From Pseudomonadota bacterium (GTDB lineage Bacteria; Pseudomonadota; Gammaproteobacteria; Steroidobacterales; Steroidobacteraceae), in contig CAUJHJ010000019.1 of the NCBI GenBank assembly GCA_963204835.1, forward strand, positions 28,348 to 92,347: a DNA stretch of 64,000 nt. The letters run 5' to 3'. The notes under the pieces are model-generated. The model saw only the letters and a list, made by a program, of their open reading frames with translations, was not told the DNA's origin and searched no databases. Numbering within the stretch: position 1 is the stretch's first letter; every line of letters begins with the position of its first letter. Positions 8,433-20,290 of the stretch are shown here, one piece after another. The position numbers were made by a program, and so were the translations under genes.

Positions 8433-9796
8433 CAGCGACCCGCACGCTCGCGGGATTCGCCGCCGACTGCGGCGGCACGCTGCACGGCGCCGATCGCGCC
8501 TTCAGCGGCATCTCGACCGATACACGCACGCTCGCGGCGGGCGAGGTGTTCGTCGCGCTGACCGGCCCGCGCTTCGTCGCGAGCGAGTTCGTCGGTGCCG
8601 CAGCCGCAGCCGGTGCGGCGGCCGTCGTCATTCCCTCGCGGCAGGATGCGGCGATCGCGCAGATCGTGGTGCCCGATACGCTCGCGGCGCTGACGCAGGC
8701 CGCCGCCGCCTGGCGCCGCCGTTTCACGCTGCCGCTGATCGGCGTCGCGGGCAGCAACGGCAAGACGACCGCGAAGGAAATGACCGCCGCGATCCTCGCC
8801 GCGGCCGGCCGCTGCCTCGCGACCCGGGGCAATCTCAACAACCATATCGGCGTGCCGGTGACCCTGCTGCGGCTCGATCCCGTGCACGATTTCGCCGTCA
8901 TCGAGATCGGCGCCAACCACCCGGGCGAGGTGGCCGCGCTCGCGGAGATCGCCCGGCCGGACATCGGGCTCGTGACCAATGCGGGCGCCGAGCATCTCGA
9001 GGGCTTCGGTTCGCTCGAGGGCGTCGCGCGCGCGGAAGGCGAGTTGTTTGCGGCGCTCGCGCCGCAGGGCGTTGCCGTCGTGAATGCGGACGACGCGTTC
9101 TGCGGCCTGTGGCGCGGCATGACGCGCGCGCGCGTCGTGACCTTCGGCCTCACGGCCGAAGCGGATTTCCATGCGCGCGACATCGCAACCGAAGTGACCG
9201 CGGAGGGCTTCGCAACGCACTTCACGCTGCGGTCGCCATCGGGCGCCATCGCCATCCGCATGCGGCTCGCGGGCCGGCACAACGTCGCCAATGCGCTCGC
9301 CGCCGCCGCCGCCGCGATGGCGGCCGGTGCGCGGCTCGAGCAGGTCGCCGCGGGGCTCGCCTCGATGCGGGCGGTCAAGGGCCGGCTCAACTTCCGCACG
9401 ACGCGCGCCGGTGCCTGGCTGATCGACGATTCCTACAACGCCAACCCGAGTTCCATGCGGGCCGGCATCGACGTGCTGGCCGACCTCGACGGCCGCCACT
9501 GGCTCGCGATCGGCGACATGGGTGAACTCGGCGAGCACGCGCAGGCGGCGCATGTCGAGGTGGGCCGCTACGCGCGCGAGCGTGGCATCGAGCGCCTGTT
9601 TGCGACCGGGCCGCTCGCGGCGCTCGCAGTCGAGGCCTTCGGCGCGGGCGGGCGCTGGTTCCCGGACGCCGAGACCCTGGCGCGCGAGCTCGACGCGGCA
9701 CTCTCGGAGGGCGTCAGCCTGCTGGTGAAGGGTTCCCGGTCCAATCGCCTCGAGCGCGTCGTCGATGCGCTCGCCGGCGCGCGTGACGCGGGTTAA
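8429..9796 (+). CDS. murF: UDP-MurNAc-tripeptide:D-Ala-D-Ala ligase MurF
   Basis: MurF completes the UDP-MurNAc-pentapeptide. The 455-residue product has the MurF N-terminal domain (SGISTDTRTL), the P-loop GVAGSNGKTTAKEM near residue 105, the MurF-typical ATRGNLNNHIGVP, and a C-terminal ligase domain with DSYNANPSSM. ATG 8429 overlaps the murE stop. After the TAA-type stop there is a nine-base gap to mraY, one of the few junctions in the cluster without overlap. Confidence 0.96.
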   Translation: MTATRTLAGFAADCGGTLHGADRAFSGISTDTRTLAAGEVFVALTGPRFVASEFVGAAAAAGAAAVVIPSRQDAAIAQIVVPDTLAALTQAAAAWRRRFTLPLIGVAGSNGKTTAKEMTAAILAAAGRCLATRGNLNNHIGVPVTLLRLDPVHDFAVIEIGANHPGEVAALAEIARPDIGLVTNAGAEHLEGFGSLEGVARAEGELFAALAPQGVAVVNADDAFCGLWRGMTRARVVTFGLTAEADFHARDIATEVTAEGFATHFTLRSPSGAIAIRMRLAGRHNVANALAAAAAAMAAGARLEQVAAGLASMRAVKGRLNFRTTRAGAWLIDDSYNANPSSMRAGIDVLADLDGRHWLAIGDMGELGEHAQAAHVEVGRYARERGIERLFATGPLAALAVEAFGAGGRWFPDAETLARELDAALSEGVSLLVKGSRSNRLERVVDALAGARDAG

Positions 9797-9805
9797 GGGG
9801 GGAAG

Positions 9806-10891
9806 GTGCTGTACTGGCTCGCCAAGGAACTGACCGCCGAATACACGGGCTTCAACGTCTTCTCGTACCTGACGCTGCGCGCGATCCTCGCGACGATGTC
9901 GGGGCTCGCGATTTCGCTGCTCGTCGGCCCGGGCATGATCGCGCGCCTCTCGCGCTACCAGGTGGGCCAGGTCGTGCGCAAGGACGGGCCGCAGACGCAC
10001 CTGCCGAAGGCGGGCACGCCGACGATGGGAGGCGCGCTGATCATCGTCGCGATCTTCATCGCGACGCTGCTGTGGGCGGACTTGTCGAACCGCTTCGTCT
10101 GGGTGGTGCTCGGCGTCACCTTCGCCTTCGGCGCGATCGGCTTCTACGACGACTACCTGAAACTCGTGGTGGGCAACTCGCGCGGCCTGGTCGCCCGCTG
10201 GAAGTACTTCTGGCAATCCGTGGCCGGCCTGGCGGCGGCGGCGGTCCTTTTCTACACGGCGAGGTCGCCGGCCGAGACTACGCTCTACCTGCCGATCCTG
10301 AAGAGCGTGGCGCTGCCGCTGTCGGCCATCGGCTTCATCGGCCTCGCCTACCTGATGATCGTCGGCATGAGCAACGCGGTGAACCTCACCGACGGGCTCG
10401 ACGGGCTCGCGATCATGCCGGCCGCGATGGTCGCTGCGGCGCTCGGCGTATTCGCCTATGCGAGCGGCAACGCCGTGTTCGCCAACTACCTCGGCATCCC
10501 GGCGGTGCCGCAGGCGGGCGAGGTGCTGATCTTCTGCGCGGCCATGGTCGGTGCGGGCCTCGGCTTCCTGTGGTTCAACTCCTATCCCGCGCAGGTGTTC
10601 ATGGGCGACATCGGCGCGCTTGCGCTCGGCGCGGCCCTCGGCGTGATCGCCGTGATCGTGCGCCAGGAACTCGTGGTGCTCGTGATGGGTGGGGTGTTCG
10701 TGCTCGAGACCGCCTCCGTGATCCTGCAGGTCGCCTCGTTCAAGCTCACCGGCAAGCGCATCTTCCGCATGGCGCCGATCCACCACCACTTCGAACTGAA
10801 GGGCTGGGCCGAGCCGAAGGTCATCGTGCGTTTCTGGATCATTTCGCTGCTGCTGGTGCTCGCCGGCCTCGCGACGCTGAAACTGCGATGA
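9806..10891 (+). CDS. mraY: Phospho-MurNAc-pentapeptide transferase MraY
   Basis: MraY moves phospho-MurNAc-pentapeptide onto undecaprenyl phosphate, making lipid I. The 361-residue integral membrane protein has about ten membrane segments and the family motifs FYDDYLK near residue 115, [10 protein letters not shown] near residue 194, and the HHH-containing loop [13 protein letters not shown] near residue 325. The start is GTG 9806, preceded by a GGGGGGAAGG-type ribosome binding site. The stop overlaps murD (ATGA). Confidence 0.97.
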   Translation: MLYWLAKELTAEYTGFNVFSYLTLRAILATMSGLAISLLVGPGMIARLSRYQVGQVVRKDGPQTHLPKAGTPTMGGALIIVAIFIATLLWADLSNRFVWVVLGVTFAFGAIGFYDDYLKLVVGNSRGLVARWKYFWQSVAGLAAAAVLFYTARSPAETTLYLPILKSVALPLSAIGFIGLAYLMIVGMSNAVNLTDGLDGLAIMPAAMVAAALGVFAYASGNAVFANYLGIPAVPQAGEVLIFCAAMVGAGLGFLWFNSYPAQVFMGDIGALALGAALGVIAVIVRQELVVLVMGGVFVLETASVILQVASFKLTGKRIFRMAPIHHHFELKGWAEPKVIVRFWIISLLLVLAGLATLKLR

Positions 10892-12240
10892 CCGCCGCCA
10901 CGCAACGCAGCGCCGTGATCGCGGGCCTCGGCCGCACCGGGCTGTCGTGCGCGCGCTTCCTGCACGCGCAGGGCTGGCGCCTCGCGGTGACCGACACGCG
11001 CCCGCAGCCGCCCGAACTCGGCGCATTGCGGGCACTGGCGGGCGACATCGTGGTGCGCCCGGGCGGCCTCGATGCCGGCCTGCTGGTCGGCGCCGACCTG
11101 GTGGTTGCCTCGCCCGGTCTGGCGCTCTCCGATCCGTTTTTCGCGGCGGCGCGCGCTCGCGGCCTCGAGGTGGTCGGCGACATCGAGCTGTTCGCGCGTG
11201 CGGTGCGTGCACCCGTGGCCGCCGTCACCGGCACCAACGGCAAGAGCACGGTCACGACGCTGCTCGGCCGCATGGCGCAGCGCGCGGGCCGCGCCGTGCG
11301 CGTCGGCGGCAACCTCGGCGAACCGGCCCTCGACCTGCTCGGCGACGCCGCGACGGACCTGTACGTCCTCGAACTGTCGAGCTTCCAGCTCGAGACGACC
11401 GCTTCGCTCGAACTCGCGGCCGCGACGGTGCTCAACGTCAGCGCCGACCACATGGACCGTTACGCGACGGTCGAGGCCTACGCGGCCGCGAAGGCGCGGA
11501 TCTTCGCGCATTGCCGTGCGGCCGTGATCAATCTCGATGACCCGCTCGTCGGCGCGATGCGCGGGCTCGCGGGCGAGTCCGCGACGACGCTCAGCTTCTC
11601 GCTGCGCGCGGCCGCGGGCGCCGACTTCGCGCTCGCCGACTGCGGCGGCGAGGCGGGCCTGTGCCTCATGCGACGGGGCGAGCCGCTGCTGCCCATCGCG
11701 CAGCTGCGCATCGCGGGCCTGCACAATGCCGCCAATGCGCTCGCCGCGCTCGCGCTGGGTGAAGCGCTCGGCCTGCCGCTGCCGGGCATGCTGGCGGAGC
11801 TGCGCGAGTTCCCGGGCCTCGATCACCGCACGCAGTGGGTCGCCGACGTGGCCGGCGTGCGCTACGTGAACGACTCGAAGGGCACCAACGTGGGCGCGAC
11901 CCTCGCGGCAGTCTCCGGCTTTGCAGGCACGCTGGTGATCATCGCCGGCGGCGATGGCAAGGGCCAGGACTTCCGGCCGCTCGCCACGGCATTCCGCGGC
12001 AAGGTGCGCCACGTCGTGCTGATCGGGCGGGATGCGCCCGCGATCGCCGCCGCGCTCGAGGCGGTCTGCCCGCTCACGCGCGAGGCGAGCCTCGAAGCCG
12101 CGGTGCGCACGGCGGCGCGCGTCGCCCGGCCGGGCGACACGGTGCTGCTCTCGCCCGCCTGCGCGAGCCTCGACATGTTCCACGACTATGCGCAGCGCGG
12201 CCGCGTGTTCGCCGCGGCCGTCAGGGAGCTCGCTGCATGA
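10888..12240 (+). CDS. murD: UDP-MurNAc-L-alanine:D-glutamate ligase MurD
   Basis: MurD adds D-glutamate as the second stem-peptide residue. The 450-residue protein starts with a Rossmann-like UDP-binding domain ([16 protein letters not shown]), then the ATPase domain with P-loop [13 protein letters not shown] near residue 117, then the C-terminal ligase domain with [11 protein letters not shown]. Start and stop overlap mraY and ftsW by four bases. Confidence 0.96.
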   Translation: MTAATQRSAVIAGLGRTGLSCARFLHAQGWRLAVTDTRPQPPELGALRALAGDIVVRPGGLDAGLLVGADLVVASPGLALSDPFFAAARARGLEVVGDIELFARAVRAPVAAVTGTNGKSTVTTLLGRMAQRAGRAVRVGGNLGEPALDLLGDAATDLYVLELSSFQLETTASLELAAATVLNVSADHMDRYATVEAYAAAKARIFAHCRAAVINLDDPLVGAMRGLAGESATTLSFSLRAAAGADFALADCGGEAGLCLMRRGEPLLPIAQLRIAGLHNAANALAALALGEALGLPLPGMLAELREFPGLDHRTQWVADVAGVRYVNDSKGTNVGATLAAVSGFAGTLVIIAGGDGKGQDFRPLATAFRGKVRHVVLIGRDAPAIAAALEAVCPLTREASLEAAVRTAARVARPGDTVLLSPACASLDMFHDYAQRGRVFAAAVRELAA

Positions 12241-13427
12241 GCGACGCGGGCACGGTGCCGACCCCGATGAGCTGGGCCCGTTCGGGCGCGCGTGGCGGCG
12301 GCTTCCGCACCGACTGGGTGACTGTCGCGCTGGTGCTTTCGATCGCGCTCTTCGGCCTCGTCATGGTGACCTCCGCGTCCGTGTCGATTGCGACCCGCGA
12401 GACCGGCCAGCCCTTCTACTACCTCGAGCGCCAGCTGCTGCTGCTGTGCGTGGGCGGCACGGCAGCCTTCGTGCTCACTCGCATCCGAACGGAATTGCTC
12501 GAGAAGCTTGCGTTGCCGCTGCTGCTCGCCGCCGTGGCGCTGCTGGTCGTGGTCCTGGTCCCGGGCCTTGGCCACGTGGTCAACGGCAGCCGCCGCTGGA
12601 TACGCCTCGCGGGCCTCAATTTCCAGGCCTCCGAGCTCGCCCGCCTGCTGGTACTGATCTACGTCGCGAGCTACGCGGCGCGGCGCGAGGCCGAGCTGCG
12701 CGCGAACTTCATGGGCCTCGCCAAGCCGCTCGGCCTGCTCACGCTCGTGGCCGTGCTGCTGCTCGCGGAACCCGATTTCGGCGCGGCCTCGGTGCTCTTC
12801 GCCACGGGCTTCGGCGTGCTGTTCGTGGCCGGAGCGCGCCTGCGCTATGTGCTCGCCATGATGCTCACGGCGCTCGCCGGCTTCGGTGCGCTGGTGGCGC
12901 TCTCGGGCTACCGCATGCGCCGGCTCGCGGGATTCCTCGATCCGTGGGCGGATCCATTCAACAGCGGTTTCCAGCTCACCCAGTCGCTGATCGCGATCGG
13001 CCGCGGTGAGTGGTTCGGCGTGGGGCTCGGCGAGAGCGTGCAGAAGCTCTTCTACCTGCCCGAAGCGCACACGGATTTCCTCTTTGCCGTACTCGCCGAG
13101 GAACTCGGGCTCGCCGGTGTCGTGATCGCGGTGGGCCTCTTTCTCGCGCTCGCCTGGCGCGCTTTCGCCATCGCGCGGGAGGCGGCGGACGCGGGACTCA
13201 AGTTCCAGGCCTATCTCGCCGCGGGGTTCGGCCTGTGGATCGGCATGCAGGCGTTCATCAACATCGGCGTGAACATGGGCGCCCTGCCCACCAAGGGCCT
13301 GACGCTGCCGCTCATGAGCTACGGCCGCTCGAGCCTGATCGTGACGATCGCCTGGGTCGGCATCCTGCTGCGCGTCCACCACGAGGCGACGGCGCGCACG
13401 CGCGGGCCCGCGACGGTGGCCGGATGA
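12237..13427 (+). CDS. ftsW: Septal peptidoglycan glycosyltransferase FtsW (SEDS family)
   Basis: FtsW polymerises lipid II at the division site together with FtsI. The 396-residue product has about ten membrane segments and SEDS signatures such as GSRRWIRL near residue 120 and the C-terminal [14 protein letters not shown]. The first 28 residues are cytoplasmic. ATG 12237 overlaps the murD stop, and the stop overlaps murG. Confidence 0.95.
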   Translation: MSDAGTVPTPMSWARSGARGGGFRTDWVTVALVLSIALFGLVMVTSASVSIATRETGQPFYYLERQLLLLCVGGTAAFVLTRIRTELLEKLALPLLLAAVALLVVVLVPGLGHVVNGSRRWIRLAGLNFQASELARLLVLIYVASYAARREAELRANFMGLAKPLGLLTLVAVLLLAEPDFGAASVLFATGFGVLFVAGARLRYVLAMMLTALAGFGALVALSGYRMRRLAGFLDPWADPFNSGFQLTQSLIAIGRGEWFGVGLGESVQKLFYLPEAHTDFLFAVLAEELGLAGVVIAVGLFLALAWRAFAIAREAADAGLKFQAYLAAGFGLWIGMQAFINIGVNMGALPTKGLTLPLMSYGRSSLIVTIAWVGILLRVHHEATARTRGPATVAG

Positions 13428-14526
13428 GCGGCGCGGCGCGCACCGTCGTGATCATGGCTGGCGGCACCGGCGGCCATGTCTTCCCGGCGCTCGCGCTCGC
13501 GCGCGTGCTGCGCGCGCGCGGCTATGCCGTCGTCTGGCTCGGCACGCGCCAGGGCATCGAGGCGCGCCTCGTGCCGGTCGAGGGCCTGCCGATCGAGTGG
13601 ATCTCGATCGGCGGCCTGCGCGGCAAGGGCCTCGCCACGCTGCTGGCCGCGCCCCTGCGCCTCGTGCGCGCGCTCGCCGAGAGCCTGCGTGCGCTGCGCC
13701 GCCACCAGCCAATCGTCGTGGTGGGCCTCGGCGGTTTCGTCACGGGGCCCGGAGGCCTCGCGGCCTGGCTCACGCGCCGGCCGCTCGTCGTGCACGAGCA
13801 GAATGCGGTCGCGGGCTTCACCAACCGCAGGCTCGCGCGTTTCGCGCGCGAAGTGCTCACCGCTTTTCCCGGCGCCTTCGACGCCTCCCAGCCGGTGCGC
13901 GAGATCGGCAACCCGGTGCGATCGGAGTTCTTCGCGCTCGCCCCGCCGGCCGCGCGCGCCGCGGGACGCGGTGCCGTGCTGCGCTTGCTGGTCGTCGGTG
14001 GGAGCCTCGGCGCGAACAAGCTCAATGCCGTGGTGCCGTTTGCGGTGGCGCGGCTTACCGGCAGCCTGCGCTTCGAGATCCGCCACCAGGCCGGGTCGCG
14101 CTGGATCGACGCGGCGCGCAAGAGCTATCTCGATGCCGGGGTGGCGGCGGAGGTCACGCCGTTCATCGACGACATCTCGCAGGCCTATGCCTGGGCCGAC
14201 CTCGTGATCTGCCGCGCGGGCGCGCTCACCGTGTCCGAACTTGCAGCGGCGGGCGTCGCGTCGATCCTGGTGCCGTTCCCGGCCGCGGTCGACGATCACC
14301 AGACCGCGAACGCGCGTTATCTCGTGCGCGAGGGCGCGGCGCTGCTGCTGCTCGATCGCGAACTCACGGCCGAGCGGCTCGCCCGGGAACTGCACGAGCT
14401 CTGCCGCGGCGGCCGCGAACGGCTCGTCGCAATGGCGGAACGCGCGCGCCGGCTCGCGCGGCCACGGGCCGCCGAGGAACTGGCCGACGCCTGCCTCGCG
14501 GCGGCGCGCATCGAAGGAGCCGCCGC

Positions 14527-14530
<4 letters not shown>
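13424..14530 (+). CDS. murG: Lipid II synthase MurG (GlcNAc transferase)
   Basis: MurG transfers GlcNAc from UDP-GlcNAc to lipid I on the inner face of the membrane. The 368-residue GT-B protein has the N-terminal glycine loop [13 protein letters not shown], the motif [12 protein letters not shown], a second glycine loop [12 protein letters not shown], and the donor-binding [15 protein letters not shown] with [11 protein letters not shown]. Start and stop overlap ftsW and murC by four bases. Confidence 0.96.
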
Positions 14531-15954
<1,424 letters not shown>

Positions 15955-15964
15955 TGGTGACCGC

Positions 15965-16930
15965 ATGAGACTGGATATGCACGCCGGCCGGATGACCGAG
16001 GTAACCGATGCCATCGCCTTCGGGCGCGTCGCGGTGCTGTTGGGCGGCGCGTCGACCGAGCGCGAGATCTCGCTGCTCTCGGGCAACGCGGTGCTCGCCG
16101 CGCTCCTCCGCCGCGGCGTGGATGCCCACGCCTTCGATCCGCGCGAGCGGCCGCTGACGGACCTGCTCGCGGAGGGGTTCGATCGCGCGTGGATCGCGCT
16201 GCATGGTCCGGGCGGCGAGGACGGCACGGTGCAGGGCGCGCTCGAATGCCTCGGCATCCCGTACACCGGCAGCGGCGTGCTCGGCTCGGCGGTGTGCATG
16301 GACAAGCTGCGCACCAAGCGGCTCGCAGCCGCCGTCGGCGTGGCCACGGCCGACTACGCGGTGCTGCGGGGTCCGGGCGATTTCGCCGGCGCGATCGCGC
16401 GGCTCGGGCTGCCGATGATCGTCAAGCCCGCGACGCAGGGCTCTTCGGTGGGCATGTCGAAGGTCGAACGCGCCGAGGACCTTCACGACGCCTGGCAGGC
16501 GGCCGCGGTGCACGAGCCGGTCGTATTCGCGGAGCCCTGGATCACCGGCGCCGAATACACCGTTGCGATGCTGAAGGGACGCGCGCTGCCCTCGATCCGC
16601 ATCGAGACGCCCAAGGTCTTCTACGACTACGAGGCGAAGTATTTCCGCTCCGACACGCGCTACTTCTGCCCCTCGGGCCTCGCGGCCGACGCGGAGGCGC
16701 GGCTCGGCGCGCTCGCCGCGGCCGCCTTCGACGCCTGCGGCGCCGGTGGCTGGGGCCGCGCGGACTTCATGATGGACGGTGCCGGCCAGCCGCTGCTGCT
16801 CGAGATCAACACCGTGCCCGGCATGACCGACCACAGCCTCGTGCCGATGGCGTCGCGCGCCGTCGGCATGGATTTCGACGAGCTCGCATGGCGCGTGCTC
16901 GAGACGAGTTTCGCGAGGACCCGCCGCTGA
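15965..16930 (+). CDS. ddlB: D-alanine:D-alanine ligase DdlB
   Basis: DdlB makes the D-Ala-D-Ala dipeptide used by MurF. The ATP-grasp protein has VAVLLGGASTEREISLLSG at the N-terminus, GPGGEDGTVQG, the ATP-grasp core IVKPATQGSSVGMSK, and the metal-binding EINTVPGMTDHSL. ATG 15965 gives 321 residues with an N-terminal extension of about 18 residues before the first strand, as in Pseudomonas; ATG 15992 is the alternative. The stop shares one base with the ftsQ start (TGATG). Confidence 0.94.
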   Translation: MRLDMHAGRMTEVTDAIAFGRVAVLLGGASTEREISLLSGNAVLAALLRRGVDAHAFDPRERPLTDLLAEGFDRAWIALHGPGGEDGTVQGALECLGIPYTGSGVLGSAVCMDKLRTKRLAAAVGVATADYAVLRGPGDFAGAIARLGLPMIVKPATQGSSVGMSKVERAEDLHDAWQAAAVHEPVVFAEPWITGAEYTVAMLKGRALPSIRIETPKVFYDYEAKYFRSDTRYFCPSGLAADAEARLGALAAAAFDACGAGGWGRADFMMDGAGQPLLLEINTVPGMTDHSLVPMASRAVGMDFDELAWRVLETSFARTRR

Positions 16931-17724
16931 TGGCGCTCAGGCCGAAAAACCGCCGCAAGCTCGAAGAGCGCCGCTGGCGCCTGCCCGCGATCGACTGGCG
17001 GCGCCTCGCCGCGGCCACGGCGAGCGTTGCCGTGCTCGGCGGCGCCGCCCTCGGGGTCGCGTGGGCGCTCGACCAGCCGATCGAAACGATCACGGTGGAG
17101 GGCCGCTTCCAGCGTGTGTCGCCGCTCGATGTCGAGCAGGCCGTCAAGCAGCGCGTGCGCGGCGTGGGCCTCGTCGGCGTGGACCTCGAGGCGGTGGGCC
17201 GCGGCCTGCACGGGATCGCCTGGGTCGAAAGCGCGAGCGTGCAGCGCGCGTGGCCGCGTGGCCTGAGGGTGCTCGTGACCGAGCAGAGCGCCGCCGCCCG
17301 CTGGGGTGCCAACGGGCTCCTCAATGCCCGCGGCGAGCTCTTCATTTCGGAGGCGCGGCACATTCCGCCCGAGCTGCCGAAGCTGTCGGGGCCGGCCGGC
17401 AGCGAGCACGACGTCGCGGCGCGCTACCTCGCCGTGCGCGGCCGCCTGATGGAGGCCGGCATGCACCTCACCGCCATGCGCCTCGATGAGCGCGGCGCAT
17501 GGGAGTTCGACCTCGACAACGGCGTGACCGTGCGCCTCGGCCGGCGCGACGTCGACCTGCGCTTCGAGCGCTTCATCGCGGCAGGCCTCGCGCTCGTCGC
17601 CGAGCGAAGCGGCGACATCGCCTACGTCGACATGCGCTATTCGAACGGATTCGCGGTCGGCTGGCGCGCGGGCGGCATGCGCCTCGCCGCCGGCCACGCG
17701 AGCGACGACAACCCGGACGCCTGA
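16930..17724 (+). CDS. ftsQ: Cell division protein FtsQ
   Basis: FtsQ is a bitopic inner membrane scaffold that connects FtsA/FtsZ-side proteins with FtsL and FtsB. The 264-residue product has a basic cytoplasmic start, a membrane segment at about residues 24-42, a POTRA domain beginning IETITVEGRFQRV, and the FtsQ/DivIB beta domain with LDNGVTVRLGRRDV. The start overlaps the ddlB stop; the ftsA start follows six bases after the ftsQ stop. Confidence 0.93.
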   Translation: MALRPKNRRKLEERRWRLPAIDWRRLAAATASVAVLGGAALGVAWALDQPIETITVEGRFQRVSPLDVEQAVKQRVRGVGLVGVDLEAVGRGLHGIAWVESASVQRAWPRGLRVLVTEQSAAARWGANGLLNARGELFISEARHIPPELPKLSGPAGSEHDVAARYLAVRGRLMEAGMHLTAMRLDERGAWEFDLDNGVTVRLGRRDVDLRFERFIAAGLALVAERSGDIAYVDMRYSNGFAVGWRAGGMRLAAGHASDDNPDA

Positions 17725-17730
17725 GGAGAT

Positions 17731-18966
17731 ATGGCGAAACGCGCAGACAGGACCCTGATCGTCGGCCTCGACATCGGCACCTCGAAAGTGGTGGCGCTCG
17801 TCGGCGAGGTCGCGCCGGACGGCGGCATCGAGGTGATCGGCCTCGGCTCGCAGCCCTCGCGCGGCCTCAAGAAGGGCGTGGTGGTGAACATCGAGTCGAC
17901 GGTGCAGTCGATCCAGCGCGCCGTCGAGGAAGCGGAGCTGATGGCCGGCTGCGAAATCCACTCGGTGTTCGCCGGCATCGCCGGCAGCCACGTGCGCAGC
18001 CTCAATTCGCACGGCGTGGTCGCGATCCGCGACAAGGAAGTCTCGACGCACGACGTGACGCACGTGATCGACGCGGCCAAGGCCGTCGCGATCCCGGCGG
18101 ACCAGAAGATCCTGCACGTGCTGCCGCAGGAATTCATCATCGACGGGCAGGAGGGCATCCGCGACCCGATCGGCATGTCGGGCGTGCGGCTCGAGGCCAA
18201 GGTGCACATCGTCACGGGTGCCGACAGCGCGGCGCAGAACATCGAGAAGTGCATCCAGCGCTGCGGCCTCGAGGTCGACGACGTGGTGCTCGAGCAGCTC
18301 GCGTCGAGCTTCGCCACGCTGACCGAGGACGAGAAGGAGCTCGGCGTGTGCCTCGTGGACATCGGCGGCGGCACCACCGACCTCGCGGTGTTCTCGAACG
18401 GCGCCATCCGCCACACCGCCGTGATCCCGATCGCGGGCGACCAGGTGACGAACGACATCGCCGTGTCGATGCGCACGCCGACGCACTACGCCGAGGACAT
18501 CAAGGTGCGCTACGCCTGCGCGCTCTCGCAGCTCGCCAATCCCGACGAGAGCATCGAGGTGCCGAGCGTCGGCGACCGGCCAGCGCGGCGCCTGGCGCGC
18601 CAGACGCTTGCCGAGATCGTCGAGCCGCGCTACGAGGAGCTCTTCGGCCTCGTGCGCGACGAGTTGCGCCGCAGCGGCTTCGAGGAAGCGATCGCCGCGG
18701 GCATCGTGCTGACGGGCGGCAGCGCCAAGATGGAAGGCGCTATCGAGCTCGCCGAGGAAGTCTTCCACGTCCCGGTGCGCCTCGGCCTGCCGCAGCAGGT
18801 GCAGGGCCTCACCGACGTGGTGCGCAACCCGATCTACTCGACCGCCGTGGGGTTGCTGCTCTACGCGCGCGACAACGCCTTGCCGGGCAATCGCGGCCGC
18901 TCCATAGGCGGCAGCGCGAAGTCGATGCTGGACAGGATGAAGTCGTGGTTTGCGGGAAATTTCTAG
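17731..18966 (+). CDS. ftsA: Cell division protein FtsA
   Basis: FtsA is the actin-like ATPase that tethers FtsZ to the membrane and recruits later division proteins. The 411-residue product shows the phosphate loop VGLDIGTSKVVALVGE, a second phosphate motif DIGGGTTDLAVF near residue 210, and GGSAKMEG near residue 330. The last 14 residues (from SMLDRMKSWFAGNF) form the amphipathic membrane-targeting helix. A GGAGA ribosome binding site overlaps the ftsQ stop. Confidence 0.96.
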   Translation: MAKRADRTLIVGLDIGTSKVVALVGEVAPDGGIEVIGLGSQPSRGLKKGVVVNIESTVQSIQRAVEEAELMAGCEIHSVFAGIAGSHVRSLNSHGVVAIRDKEVSTHDVTHVIDAAKAVAIPADQKILHVLPQEFIIDGQEGIRDPIGMSGVRLEAKVHIVTGADSAAQNIEKCIQRCGLEVDDVVLEQLASSFATLTEDEKELGVCLVDIGGGTTDLAVFSNGAIRHTAVIPIAGDQVTNDIAVSMRTPTHYAEDIKVRYACALSQLANPDESIEVPSVGDRPARRLARQTLAEIVEPRYEELFGLVRDELRRSGFEEAIAAGIVLTGGSAKMEGAIELAEEVFHVPVRLGLPQQVQGLTDVVRNPIYSTAVGLLLYARDNALPGNRGRSIGGSAKSMLDRMKSWFAGNF

Positions 18967-18967
18967 T

Positions 18968-19062
18968 GCGAACAGCTGGCGGCAAACAGCTTTCAGCCAG
19001 AGGGCGCTTCGAGCGCGCCCTTCTCTGGCTGCCAGCTGCCGGCTGTTCGCTGTTGGCTGTTT
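18968..19062. repeat. Long imperfect inverted repeat between ftsA and ftsZ
   Basis: The core is AGCCAGAGGGCGC (18995-19007) facing GCGCCCTTCTCTGGCT (19015-19030), which pair with a three-base bulge. The symmetry continues outward: GCGAACAGC and AGCTGGC on the left recur as the reverse complement on the right, within a run of short units related to AACAGC/GGCAGC. The whole 95-base element fills most of the 117-base gap and could fold into one long hairpin. It has no following T-run, so it may be an attenuator, RNA processing site or a REP-like mobile repeat rather than a standard terminator. Confidence 0.75.
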
Positions 19063-19083
19063 CAACCAAAGGAGCGTAGCGAA

Positions 19084-20268
19084 ATGTTCGAACTGATGGA
19101 CGCATACAGCCAGAGCGCCGTGATCAAGGTGCTCGGCGTCGGCGGCGGCGGCGGCAACGCCGTGGCACACATGGTCGCCGCGGGGATCGAGGGCGTCGAG
19201 TTCCTGTGCATCAACACGGATGCGCAGGCGCTCAAGCACTCGAAGGTGAAAACGGCGCTGCAGATCGGCGCCAACATGACCAAGGGCCTCGGCGCCGGCG
19301 CCGACCCGGAAGTCGGCCGGCAGGCCGCGATGGAGGATCGTGACCGCATCATCGAGATGATCGAGGGATGCGACATGCTCTTCATCACCGCGGGCATGGG
19401 CGGCGGCACCGGCACGGGCGCCGCGCCGGTCGTCGCGCAGGTGGCGAAGGAGCTCGGCATCCTGACCGTCGCGGTCGTGACGAAGCCGTTCGAGATGGAA
19501 GGCGGCAAGCGCATGCTGGTCGCGGAGCACGGCATGGCGGAACTCGGCAAGTATGTCGATTCGCTGATCACGATCCCGAACCAGAAGCTGCTGACGGTGC
19601 TCGGGCCGCAGATCACGCTGCTCGATGCGTTCAAGTCGGCGAACCAGGTGCTGCAGGGCGCCGTGCAGGGCATTGCCGAGTTGATCACCCGGCCGGGCCT
19701 CATCAACGTCGACTTCGCCGACGTGCGCACGGTGATGTCGGAAACCGGCATGGCGATGATGGGCTCGGGCACCGCGAGCGGCGAGAGTCGCGCGCGCGAG
19801 GCCGCCGAGGCCGCCGTCTCCTCGCCGCTGCTCGAGGACATCAACCTGTCGGGCGCCAACGGCGTGCTCGTGAACGTCACCGCGGGCATGGACCTCTCGA
19901 TCGGCGAGTTCCAGGAAGTCGGCAACATCGTCAAGCAGTACGCCTCGGAGGACGCCACCGTCGTCGTCGGCACCGTGATCGATCCGGAGCTCTCCAACCA
20001 GATCCGGGTCACCGTGGTGGCCACCGGCCTCGGCCGCGCCGCCGCGGCGCCCGCCGCGCGTCCGCGCGATCTCGGTCGCGAGGCGGCCGCCAGGGCCGAG
20101 CCGCAGATGCGGGTGGTGCGTCGCTCGCCGCTCAACAGCTCGGACTACGCCGCGCTCGACCGGCCGACGGTGCAGCGCCAGCGGGCCGTCGGCGACGGCC
20201 TGCGCGCGGATGCGGACGTGGAGGATGTGCTCGACATCCCGGCCTTCCTGCGCCGCCAGGCGGACTGA
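19084..20268 (+). CDS. ftsZ: Cell division GTPase FtsZ
   Basis: FtsZ is the tubulin-like GTPase that forms the Z ring. The 394-residue product carries the nucleotide-binding VGGGGGNAV near the N-terminus, the tubulin signature GGGTGTG at about residues 105-111, and the T7 loop region NVDFADVRTVM. A variable Ala/Arg-rich linker leads to the conserved C-terminal peptide DIPAFLRR, which binds FtsA and ZapD-type partners. The start is preceded by AAAGGAG. The upstream inverted repeat separates it from ftsA. Confidence 0.98.
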   Translation: MFELMDAYSQSAVIKVLGVGGGGGNAVAHMVAAGIEGVEFLCINTDAQALKHSKVKTALQIGANMTKGLGAGADPEVGRQAAMEDRDRIIEMIEGCDMLFITAGMGGGTGTGAAPVVAQVAKELGILTVAVVTKPFEMEGGKRMLVAEHGMAELGKYVDSLITIPNQKLLTVLGPQITLLDAFKSANQVLQGAVQGIAELITRPGLINVDFADVRTVMSETGMAMMGSGTASGESRAREAAEAAVSSPLLEDINLSGANGVLVNVTAGMDLSIGEFQEVGNIVKQYASEDATVVVGTVIDPELSNQIRVTVVATGLGRAAAAPAARPRDLGREAAARAEPQMRVVRRSPLNSSDYAALDRPTVQRQRAVGDGLRADADVEDVLDIPAFLRRQAD

Positions 20269-20290
20269 CGCGACGGGCGGGCTTGTGGTA

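Noticed and set aside
8336..11212. Very long minus-strand open frames opposite murF, mraY, ftsA, secA, the receptor and others (up to about 950 codons)
   Set aside because: They lie exactly antisense to well-identified genes, are Arg/Ala/His-rich with no domains, and arise because GC-rich third codon positions remove stops from the opposite strand.
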